A program made the position numbers and the translations under genes. DNA of 48,921 nt, taken from assembly GCA_903772945.1 (NCBI GenBank), contig CAICTM010000782.1:1-48921 (forward strand), in the 5' to 3' direction. The DNA is from Seminavis robusta. Lineage: Eukaryota; Bacillariophyta; Bacillariophyceae; Naviculales; Naviculaceae. Every line of letters starts with the position of its first letter. The first letter of the stretch is position 1. The notes beneath the pieces were generated by a model. It saw only the letters and a program-made list of their open reading frames with translations. It searched no databases and was not told the origin of the DNA. Below, in pieces: positions 21,385-29,773 of this stretch.

Positions 21385-21805
21385 CAGTCAGCGGCTGTTT
21401 GAACAACGAGAGGAGGGACTCTTGTGGATGAGAGATGTAGCGAAACAAAATGCGGTACGTGCACGTGCTCTCGTGTGCGATCTCGTCCTGATGATGAGAT
21501 TGCGGTCAAACGGTTTCACCACCACACAGGTTTTGCCAAAAACAATTGGACGAAACGTTTCAGTTTTCATTTCACCGGTTAACACATCCCGTCGGCGAAA
21601 AGTTACAACCCAGTGATGACATGCGTCAGTGGTCTGACAATGACCGTTAAAGAGCAAGAAACGACCGTTAAATAGCGATGTATCTGTCGGGACAATTTTT
21701 TGTTTTCGGGTCCCGATGTTTCGGAGTGTGCTACTGTGTTATCGTCGCGCGCAAAGCACTGATCGTCGCGCGCAAAGCACTAGACAAGCCGGCTTATTCA
21801 CCCTC
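21385..21805. other. Upstream region of the 547-aa gene and right end of the inserted element
   Basis: The region has repeated GACCGTTAAA (near 21646 and 21665), a hairpin with TCGGGAC (21688) and GTCCCGA (21710) around a 15-base loop, and the CG-rich 27-bp repeats. The minus-strand promoter for the 547-aa gene should be here. I see no other gene. Confidence 0.5.
21734..21781 (+). repeat. Right copies of the 27-bp direct repeat (one full, one 20-bp tandem)
   Basis: The full copy is 21734-21760. A truncated second copy (ATCGTCGCGCGCAAAGCACT) directly follows at 21762-21781. It ends 24 bases before the right att-like repeat. Confidence 0.9.
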
Positions 21806-21855
21806 CATCCCAACCACTCGTTATCTTGAGTTCCCAACATCGGACTTAAACTTCC
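21806..21855 (+). repeat. Right 50-bp att-like direct repeat
   Basis: It matches 1302-1351 with two mismatches (A/C in the spacer of the imperfect inverted repeat, C/A in its right arm). The sequence to its right does not resemble that to the right of the left copy, and the same holds on the other side, which defines the 50 bases sharply. Confidence 0.8.
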
Positions 21856-22270
21856 CCCGAAAAACTCGGAACCAAAAAAAGGGTCAGAGGTCGCAGAGGT
21901 GAGTCGAAAACATTATTACCTCACCTCGGACCCATGGCCCCCCTACTCTTTTAGTATAGGAACAGCTGAGACGGGCCAAACTATAATTGAAGGTTCCCTA
22001 CGTCATCTAAAGGAACCGAAGATTTAGAGTTAGGCTCGTGTCAGCTTCCCCCCGACACCAAACAAGCCTACTACGGCCGATTAAGTAGCACCTCGTACCC
22101 CCTCTCGGTGAAACATCCGTCGAATCCGCTAGGAAGCCCCAGGAACCTCCGAATCTGCATGGCCCGCGTTATTCCTGTTTAGTCGGTGTGAAATACCCAT
22201 TGAATCGGCAAACACGTCTACCACCACTCACAAACCAAGCCCACCAAAAAAAATTATCAAAAAAACAAAC
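21856..22270. other. CRESS-like element: leader region before the small ORF
   Basis: C-rich DNA with the same compositional feel as 560-1100. It would be joined to 1301 if the 20.5-kb insertion were removed. I see no gene. Confidence 0.45.
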
Positions 22271-22492
22271 ATGCCGTGCACACCCTCCTTTCGCGTTAAA
22301 CTCGACCATGGGCATGTAGCCGCGTTCAAGAAAGTCATGAAAGACTTCGACGTTGAGATATCTACATGCCAACAAATCAATGGTAAAGAATTTGTTGTAG
22401 TTTTTGAGGAACCCTCAACAACGCTCGTTGACGCAATGGAATTCTACCCGATTGCATCCTGGGTCCCCCTTGTCAGTCCGTGTAAAAAGTAG
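22271..22492 (+). CDS. Small unknown protein of the CRESS-like element (73 aa)
   Basis: The ATG follows an A-rich leader (CAAAAAAACAAAC) like those of the element genes. The product, MPCTPSFRVKLDHGHVAAFK and onward, has alternating hydrophobic and charged residues (KEFVVVFEEP), consistent with a small alpha/beta fold, and no known motif. Its stop codon lies within the first bases of the putative origin hairpin. It is short and could be chance, but start context, position and composition favour a gene. Confidence 0.45.
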   Translation: MPCTPSFRVKLDHGHVAAFKKVMKDFDVEISTCQQINGKEFVVVFEEPSTTLVDAMEFYPIASWVPLVSPCKK

Positions 22493-22531
22493 AACAAGTT
22501 GGCAGCCTATATTACCTGCCCAACCTGTTCT
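22491..22531 (+). other. Putative rolling-circle origin: hairpin with TATTAC loop
   Basis: Left arm AGAACAAGTTGGCAG (22491-22505) pairs with CTGCCCAACCTGTTCT (22516-22531) with one bulged C and one mismatch, leaving the ten-base loop CCTATATTAC. CRESS-DNA replicons expose a nonanucleotide ending TATTAC in such a loop, and Rep nicks between TATT and AC. The loop differs from the NANTATTAC consensus at the second position. It lies 577 bases upstream of the Rep start on the same strand. Together with the Rep gene this is strong circumstantial evidence for an origin. Confidence 0.75.
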
Positions 22532-23108
22532 ATTTCTATTCTCTCTCTCCCAGATTGAGCCTCCGCGGCGCTTGAGCGGGCTCCTCAAACTCAGTCCTTT
22601 TTTCAATCCTTTTTCTTTTTTAGTCCTAAGTTTTTTTTAGCTCTTTTTAAATATTTTTATTGAATCAACCTAGCAGTAGCAGTAGCAGTAGTTGTAGCTA
22701 TTTTTTTATATTTAAACCTAGCAATTAACTAGCAGCAGTAGCAGTAGTTGTAGCCAACGTAGCAGTAGTTGTAGCCAGCCAGCAGTATTGTAGCCAGCAG
22801 CAGTAGTAACGTAGCAGTAGTTGTAGCCAGCCAGCTGTAGTTGTAGCAGCCAGCAGTAGCTAACGTAGCAGTAGTTGTAGCCAGCCAGCAGTAGTTGTAG
22901 CCAGCCAGCAGTAGCTAACGTAGCAGTAGTTGTAGCCAGCCAGCAATAGCTAACGTAGCAGTAGTTGTGGCCAGCCAGCAGTAGTTGTAGCCAGCTAGCA
23001 GTAGTTGTAGCCAGCCAGCAGTGAACGGCCCCGTGTACGGGCACGCGTAAATTCTGACAAATAAACCTCCACCGCTACCTGTTCTAGTTCTATTTTTCTC
23101 TCTTCAAG
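22532..23108. other. Rep leader region with CAG/TAG minisatellite
   Basis: After the hairpin comes ACCTGTTCTATTTCTATTCT (22523 onward), and nearly the same sequence stands immediately before the Rep ATG (about 23077-23105, ACCTGTTCTAGTTCTATTTT). Between the two lies the minisatellite. This suggests that the leader was split or duplicated by expansion of the repeat. Confidence 0.6.
22672..23022 (+). repeat. Minisatellite of GTAGCAGTAGTTGTAGCCA units
   Basis: About 350 bases of variant units built from AGCAGTAGTTGTAGCCAGCC with occasional TAACGTAGCAGTAG. Unit length is about 19-30 bases. It separates the origin-like hairpin from the Rep start. The frame read across the opposite strand (Tyr/Trp/Leu repeats) follows the repeat and is not a gene. 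Confidence 0.9.
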
Positions 23109-24103
23109 ATGACAAAACAATCAACCCGATACTGCTTTACATTGAACAATTACACTGACAATGACATTGAGCTTTTAAGGGACTTCTATGCAAATTATTG
23201 CAAATACCTAGTATACGGCAAAGAAGTAGGAGAACAAGGCACCCCCCACCTCCAAGGATTCTTCACGTTGAAGACAAAGCTGTCCATGCCAGCTGTTCAT
23301 AAAGCTCTAGGAACCAAGTCCATTGCTCTTTTGGTTGCTTCGGGCACGTCTTTCCAAGCCGCCACCTATTGTAAGAAAGGCCAACAAACCAAAGAAGAAT
23401 GGAACTCACTTAAAGACTCTGGCCCCAACCACGGCCTTAACTTCAAAGGAGAAGAATTTGGTAGTATCCCCTCACCGGGAAAACGTGTCGACCTAGACCT
23501 TCTGTGCGAAGCAGTTGAAGAAGGCAAATCCTTGTTAGAAGTATCTAAGATTCACCCAGCGTCATATGTCCGTAATTACCGAGGTCTGGCAAACCTCCAA
23601 GCCTTGAACACTAAACCCTATGAACATGAAACAGTCCGTGGAGTGTACTACTGGGGACTCCTGGTACAGGTAAATCCCATACAGCCCGCAGTCTATGTCC
23701 TGAATCACTATACATTAAACCCCAAAGCAAATGGTGGGATGGATATGCCAGTGAATCACACGTCCTCTTAGACGATATGGACGGAAACTTTCTAGGCCAT
23801 TATTTGAAGATTTGGGCTGACAAGTACGCCTGCACAGGTGAAATTAAAGGCGGTATGGTGAAACTCTCCCACACAACCTTCATCATAACAAGCAACTACT
23901 CCATCGATAGTCTATGGAAGGACGATCCCGTAATGGCAGCAGCAATCAAACGCCGCTTCAAAGTGATACATATGACAGTTCCCTATATGTTCATTTCCAA
24001 ACCCCCGGAAGCTTCTCTAATATCGAAAGCCAATCACATTTTGGAACCACCCCATTCAAACCCCTTCCCACCCGACCACACCCCAACCCCAATCCCTGTG
24101 TAG
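23109..24103 (+). pseudogene. rep: CRESS-DNA-type rolling-circle Rep with one frameshift
   Basis: Replication initiator of small circular ssDNA replicons. The N-terminal HUH endonuclease has motif 1 CFTLNNY (residues 9-15), motif 2 HLQGF (about 53-57) and motif 3 YCKK (about 96-99, with the catalytic Tyr). The superfamily 3 helicase follows: Walker A (PGTGKS) near 23660-23677, Walker B (LLDDMD) near 23760-23780 and motif C (FIITSN) near 23878. The frame changes at the GGGG run at 23653-23656: the first part is open to 23771 in one frame, and the helicase continues from 23654 in the frame one base back, to the stop at 24103. One lost base is the simplest cause, by decay or sequencing error. 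The total length of about 330 codons is normal for the family. Which CRESS group it belongs to cannot be told without a tree; bacilladnaviruses are the known CRESS viruses of diatoms. Confidence 0.88.
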
Positions 24104-24372
24104 AAACCTGGCGATTGAAACGCAGAGCAACCCTCCCACCACAAGACCCTCAAGAGAACGATCTTCAGAAAGCTGTCAAATAACCAATGTCACATAATAC
24201 TCCAAACGATGCCCCCTGCCCCTCCTAAATCCACAGAACCCCGAAAAACAGTGACAACCGAATGTCCTTCTCTCTACAAGATGTTTACGACCTAGACCCC
24301 GATGAACGCAAGAAACTCCGAGAATCAAGAACAACCACTTTATTAACACTACCCTTTTAGTCCAAGACAACA
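24104..24372. other. Intergenic between convergent rep and zinc-finger-like gene
   Basis: Only 270 bases, A/C-rich, with no gene seen. The two genes end here from opposite directions, so shared polyadenylation signals are expected. Confidence 0.4.
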
Positions 24373-24815
24373 TTAACTCCGCCCGTTCCAGTATTCAATG
24401 ACAGTATACCTATAATTAGGGTTGAAAGACCGGCTCTTGATATTAAGCCCCACGTTAGATCGTATACGCTCATCACACTCAGCAACGTGATGACCAGGAT
24501 CAACATGTCTATGTGTCTCATCGCAGTAAGGACATACTACAGTGATAGAACCCTTAAGTCTTAAAGCAACAGGAGTCCATAGTAGTTCTGCATATACGCC
24601 TGCATCTCCTCTACATCTCATAGGAACGCTAGCAGTACTAAGACTTGGGCATCCTCAACCACCTTAGGAGTAGGAGCAGATGGAAGACTTGGCGCATCCT
24701 CAACCACCTTAGAAGCAGGAGCTGACGGGAGCTCACTGGCAGCTCCGCCATTGTCCCCCTTGCCCTCCTCCTTAATCTCAAAAGCAAAATCTTCAATCTT
24801 CATAACACCACCCAT
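24373..24815 (-). pseudogene. Small Cys/His (zinc-finger-like) protein gene, frameshifted
   Basis: The start is MGGVMKIEDFAFEI at 24815 (or the inner Met at 24803). An acidic, Pro/Ala/Ser-rich middle contains an internal repeat (LPSAPASKVVEDAPS, LPSAPTPKVVEDA). The C-terminus has a likely zinc-binding motif: CPYC, then HRH, then GHH and a final Cys. Similar CPxC...HxH...GHxxxxC motifs occur in small proteins of fungi and bacteria (recalled, not searched). Three single-base indels against the left copy, near 24578, 24618 and 24647, break the frame in this copy. With rep on the other strand it would give a compact two- or three-gene replicon. No capsid-like gene is visible, although this position would suit one. 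Confidence 0.6.
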
Positions 24816-25647
24816 CGTAAAAAAATGTGGATAGTCACTCCAACATTATCAGCCTACCAGATTACATCACCATGATGGAGTTCATGAAACGGAAGTTTGT
24901 AACTGAAGGTTTATCAGTTACAACCATGCACATGGTTCCCTAATCCTTTGTTGTCTAATCCAGAAGATGAGAAGTAACGTGCCCACTTGGTTCCCAATGT
25001 ACGCCGTTCAACATCAAGATGACACTAACATGGATCTAGACCAACCCCCATCAATCCAAAGTAGCATGCTAATAGCCATGACAAACTGTGATTTACTCCA
25101 CACCAAGAACTAAGGAACATCAGATCTAGACTAGTAGATCGCCTCGGGATAACCCTATCCCCCTCATCCGTAACTGTGGAGTAACCCCTAACCTAATGAC
25201 AAATCGAATCCCGACTAGTGACTACGAATAACATCTTAATCTTATTTCCAAGGTCAACCATCTTATCAAGTTTCTTAAAACCAAGGCATCCACGTATGAC
25301 AAATCGAATCCCGACTAGTGACTAACGTAAGCGTGCATCCACAACATCACGCTTCACGATCAAGTAGCACGATCCCCTTAAGTCTTCGGTACCCCACGTA
25401 AGCATGACCCGAACCAAGACCTTGACACTTGAAGTTGAATCCGAATCAAAATCCACCAATCAAAAACCCCACCGCTAGAGAGTAATGCAATTTCATACAG
25501 AACATCAGAACTCCGTACGTATACCCCTTTCAGCTAATTTAATCCATGAAGTTAGTCCGACAACCACTATGGACTAATCGATGACTGAACCCCATTCAAC
25601 AACAACCAACCTTTTCGCATCCTATGCACCCCCAAACAAGAGGAAAA
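24559..25647. repeat. Right copy of the 1.1-kb direct repeat; right end of the CRESS-like element
   Basis: Counterpart of 1-1125. Similarity ends abruptly after GAGGAAAA at 25647, and what follows does not match 1126 onward, so this is the right-hand junction of the integrated array with other DNA. The iteron-like motif is at 25197 and 25297. The non-coding part (24816-25647) holds no gene. Confidence 0.93.
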
Positions 25648-26141
25648 GAAGTCTGGATGTGGGTCTCTGGAGAGGGGCAGTGGGCAGTGTTCTCGTTTGC
25701 TTCCAAGCAAGCAAACTGCATGGTTTGTCAACGAAGCAATCAAGTTGCTTGGGATGTAAACGAGAGATGTTCTCTTCAACGCTGCTTCTCGTTTTCGACG
25801 GTCGTGCGCAAGGCCACTTCGCAATGGTTAGCACGAAGTGTGGGCCATTTGGGCAACTTAATTATTTATTTTCAGCCATGATCTAGTGGGGAGGACGCTA
25901 CTAGCTAGCTAGTACTGGATTCGGAGGACCAATGTTTCCTCTTGCTGCGGAATTGGAAGTTGCAAGGAAAGGAATGATGGCAATTCCTACAACGCAACAA
26001 GGCAGCTGTAGTACGGTACCGTATGTGACCGAGTCTTGGCTTTGTATCAAGCCGCGGTCATCGTAGCTATGACATTTGCTACAAAGCTCCAACTCCAAAA
26101 AGCTTTCAACAGTTACACATCTTTTACAGACTGAGCTCGCA
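25648..26141. other. Flanking spacer, no gene seen
   Basis: The composition changes at 25648 from C-rich to mixed. Frames up to 101 codons exist on both strands but overlap each other, lack recognisable content and cross the junction. CTAGCTAGCTAG and GTACGGTACCGTA occur near 25904 and 26010. Confidence 0.5.
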
Positions 26142-26996
26142 TGGCAGGGTTCGCTAACCAGTAATTTTGGTTATTGGTTTTGGTTACTGGTTGACTGGTT
26201 AATAACCAGTCGAATCAACCAAAACCACTAACCAGTCAATACCACTGGTTATTGGTTGATCAACCGATAACCAGTAACCAGTACGTTTTCGACTGGTTGA
26301 TTTGACTGGTTACTGGTTGATTTTACTGGTTGATTTTACTGGTTATTGGTTGATTCGAGTGGTTGATTCTACCGATTATTGGTTGATTCAACTGGTTGAT
26401 TCGACTGGTTGTCTAGGTATTTGCCTTCAAGATAGCAACCGTCCAGACTGTGTTTTGTCCTTCGAGCAAGGTAGTTACTGTCCAAGCAAGGTAGCTACTG
26501 TCCAGGCTGTTTGTCGTTAATGAGGAGCTTGTGGAGGACATCACTACTGAAATGATGGAAGAACTTGAGTTTTACTCTAAGGAAGAGGAGAAGGCTGAGG
26601 AAGATGAGAGAAAAGGGCTGCGGCATCCTAGGGTGTGCACAGGGAACTGCATGGGGTGGAAGCAAACTACACACAAGTCTTGCACTGCATGTTGGGACCT
26701 ACATGAACTTGATTGGGGCTATGGCAACCTGGGCAACTGCATGGGGTGGAAGCAAACTACACACAAGTCTTGCACTACATGTTGGGGCCTAGATAATAAC
26801 CACTGGTTCAACCAGTGGTTATTGGTTAATCAACCTATAAATAACCTATAACCAGTGGTTGATCAACCAATAACCATTAACCAGTACCCTAGTTTGACTG
26901 GTTGATCAACCATTAACCAATAACCAGTACCCTAGTTTGACTGGTTGATCAACCATTAACCAATAACCAGAACCCTAGTGACTGGTTAGCGAACCC
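26142..26996. mobile_element. hAT-like non-autonomous transposon (MITE), 855 bp
   Basis: Ends carry a perfect 16-bp terminal inverted repeat, GGGTTCGCTAACCAGT at 26147-26162 and its complement at 26981-26996. AGCTCGCA directly flanks both ends (26134-26141 and 26997-27004) as an 8-bp target site duplication. hAT elements make 8-bp duplications and often start CAGGG; here the left end reads TGGCAGGG. The interior is mostly inverted and direct ACTGGTT/AACCAGT repeats that can fold on themselves, plus a 90-bp tandem duplication (ATGGGGTGGAAGCAAACTAC at 26651 and 26741). There is no transposase, so it would depend on one supplied in trans. Confidence 0.85.
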
Positions 26997-27049
26997 AGCT
27001 CGCATCTTAAAAATTCGGCTTTTTTCAGCGTTGGTCTCCTGTTTCCTCA

Positions 27050-27910
27050 GTTTGCTGGCTACTTGGATCCATATGACGAATACATGCAATCCAGCCATTG
27101 TGGCCAGCTCTACGGTACCGTAGGCAGAGAGTTACATCAATCCGTGACAGTGGCAACAGTACCGAACACACTCAGGTTCCGCTTTACTGGCTACACTCGG
27201 TTACCTCGCATTGGATCCTTATGACGAATACATGCACAAAACCGAATATTGTTAATCCAGCCATGGTAGCCGGCTACCGTACAGTTACATCGGCAACAGT
27301 GTCAACAGTACCGAACACACTCAGGTTCCGCTTTGCTGGCTACACTCCGCTGCCGGTATCTTGCATTGGATCCTTGTGACGAATACATGCACAACCGAAC
27401 ATTATGAATCCACTCATTGTAGCCGGCTGCGGTATAGCTACATCGACGACAGTGGCAACAGTACCGAAAGTTCGGCCTTGCTCGCTACGGTTACCGGTAC
27501 CTTGCATTGGATCCTTATGACGAATACATACGGTACCTTGATTGGATCCTTATGACGATACATGCACAACCGAACATTGTCATCCAGCCATCGTAGCCAG
27601 CTATCGTAGAGTTCATCGATCGGTGACAGTGGCAACAGTACCGAACACACTCAGGTCGACTTTGCTCCGCTCCTCGGTTACCTCGCATTGGATCCTTATG
27701 ACGAATACATGCACAACCGAACATTGTCAATCCAGCCATCGTAGCCAGCTATCGTAGAGTTCATCGATCGGTGACAGTGGCAACAGTACCGAACACACTC
27801 AGGTTCGACTTTGCTCGCTGCGCTCGGTTACCTCGCATTGGATCCTTATGACGAATACATGCACAACCGAATATTGTCAATCCAGCGATTGTAGCCAGCT
27901 GCCGTATAGC
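27050..27910 (+). repeat. Tandem array, period about 150 bp, six copies
   Basis: TTGGATCCTTATGACGAATA recurs with starts at 27063, 27211, 27366, 27507, 27542 (a short 35-bp partial unit), 27688 and 27838. Units also share CAGTGGCAACAGTACCGAAC and ATCCAGCCAT.GTAGCC. The array begins about 55 bases after the hAT-like element. Frames through it on both strands are repeat shadows. It looks like a small satellite. Confidence 0.9.
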
Positions 27911-29773
27911 TAGTGGCAACAGTACTTGACTTGCATACAGGAAAATGGGTACCGACACAGGAATCACCACCAAAACAGTAGGAAATAACAAGAAAGGATG
28001 AATCCGGTAGGAGATCCACTCTCTTGTGTGTTGTTGCCTCTCCGGTGGCTGTTGCCTTTCAAGACTCGACGACGATAGGCTCCTCTGTTCAGGCTGTTGG
28101 TGGGCTGGAGTTAACAGGCCTCCTCTCCGTAGCGTAGCCTCTCATCTTCTTGCTATCCGGAGCGATCGATCGATCGAAATGGACTCAGACAATGGTATTC
28201 ATCGGCCGTCAGCAGTGCAGCAGAGAAAACAACAAATAGATATGAGTTTTGTTTTCTGTGCTGAACTGAAGAAAACCAGCGACTTACCCTTGCTTTTCAA
28301 ATTGCCCAACTTGGCCGTCATGGCCGAGAACTGACTGCCATCCCGCGGTCCATATGATTCAATGAGGATGGCTTTCGCTTCTGACCAGAGCAGCCGGCTT
28401 GAGTGAGGCTTGATAGTAGAGATAATAGAGGTGCGAGCGATTCGATTCGAATAATTAAAACAACTCACCTGTTGACGGCCGAGCTCGGAATTCTCTCCTG
28501 TTTACCATAGGAATTGAATGAGGGAGAGAAGTCAGCGCTGTATCTTCAATTAACACTCTTGATAATAGGCTTACCTCATTGCGATCCATTCGATTGATCG
28601 TTCCAACACCATTCTTGTCGGCCAAGCTTGGATTTCTCTCCAGTTTGCCATAGCAATTCAATGAGCGAGAGAAGTCAGTGCTGCACCTTCAACAATGGAT
28701 TTGGCTGGACCTGTACCGGTACAGTACCAGTACGTGCACATGCGATTGAATTGCTGTAGTTTAACCTTAACCTTAAAACCTTCAACGGTTCTTTCTATCC
28801 ACGAATCGATCTAAATGTTTCGAAAGAGAACCTGTTACTTAAAGATACACATGACCGTTGATTCTGCAACTGAAGTGCCGCTACTCTATTTTACACAGTA
28901 AACGCCGGCAAATCGATTCCAGAGTGCAACTGAGGGGGTAACCAAAAGGAGCGTGGTCTGGGAGACCAAATAAACTGCCCCTTATGACTTTCGACTTTGA
29001 GTCGATGAACAAAACTATTGCCAGAGTAAGTGGGTTTTAACTGAGCACGACCACGTCATTGATTGTCATCCAATATTGTATTGCTTTCTGGATGACTTTG
29101 ATAATTCGCTTCAGCGGACTCATGGTCTACTGCTTGCTGGTCAATTAATGGAGTGTTTCCTTTGGCATCTCGAGTCCACCTAATATTTCTAAAAATATAA
29201 AAATATTGCGCTTTCTCTCAACTTAGCGGGACGAGTTGCGTGACGGTACCGACCGAAGCAACCTTTCGGCAATAGCGATGAGCTTGGGGATGTCGCAGCA
29301 ACCGCAGCAACCATTCCAGCATGCCTTCTTAGCTTCTCTTTCAGTCTTTGGCATCCCCCAATCGAGAACCAAGCGTTTCAGGAATGCTGCAGAAGGGGAA
29401 CAAACCTTTAGCAGCTCCTTTAGCTTGCCAGTTTCGCTTTACCTCAGCCAGATTTAAACCTTTATGCACTATTGCCTGTTCTGACACCAACTGGTGCCAG
29501 AGATCAACCAAGAAGCCAGGGGCATTTACTAGTAGCTAGCTAGCTAGCTACATGTAGTGCGTACGCGGAAGAGGAAACCAGCCCAATATCCAAGATTGCC
29601 TTGGGAATGCATCAACCTTCTTCAGCATTTCATCATCCCTCTCCTTCATTTACATGCTTCGCTTGTCACAAAACCCACACCAAATCAAAACTCATCAGAG
29701 CAAAGCGCCCTTCTTTTTGTTGACTTCTTTTCTTTCAGAGTGATCAGAAGGAGCAAGGTTACCCGCGTCAACC
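27911..29773. other. Spacer without a supported gene
   Basis: A 143-bp offset duplication is present (TTCTCTCC at 28491 and 28634; about 65 bases align, including GAGAGAAGTCAG). Runs of CGATCGATCG (28163), GTACCGGTACAGTACCAGTA (28712) and CTAGCTAGCTAGCTA (29533) occur. I see no frame with recognisable content. The promoter of the next gene should lie within the last few hundred bases. Confidence 0.5.

Larger units (their letters stand above)
1302..21855 (+). mobile_element. 20.5-kb tyrosine-recombinase-led integrative element (Crypton/Starship-like)
   Basis: The interval is bounded by 50-bp direct repeats (1302-1351 and 21806-21855, 48/50 identical). The first gene inside, 130 bases from the left repeat, encodes a Crypton-type tyrosine recombinase reading inward. 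Behind it lie six further genes, including a Helitron-type Rep/helicase. Sequence on both outer sides belongs to the CRESS-like replicon, so the block looks like a unit inserted into it. Fifty bases is too long for a usual transposase target duplication and fits attachment sites left by site-specific recombination. In fungi, Starships have the same plan: a tyrosine recombinase captain at one edge plus large cargo. Assignment as one unit is inference; the Helitron gene could be a later passenger with its own ends. Confidence 0.6.

Noticed and set aside
22718..23044. 108-codon minus-strand frame before rep
   Set aside because: It is read through the CAG/TAG minisatellite and only reflects the repeat.
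23653..23680. Programmed frameshift or a tiny intron (GTAAAT...TACAG) in Rep
   Set aside because: No slippery heptamer and pseudoknot are evident, and 15 bases is too short for an intron. A lost G in a G run is simpler.
1..25647. The 1.1-kb direct repeats as LTRs of one giant retrotransposon
   Set aside because: No reverse transcriptase or integrase lies between them, and the repeats contain part of a gene that has its other half next to a CRESS Rep. A tandem circular replicon explains this better.
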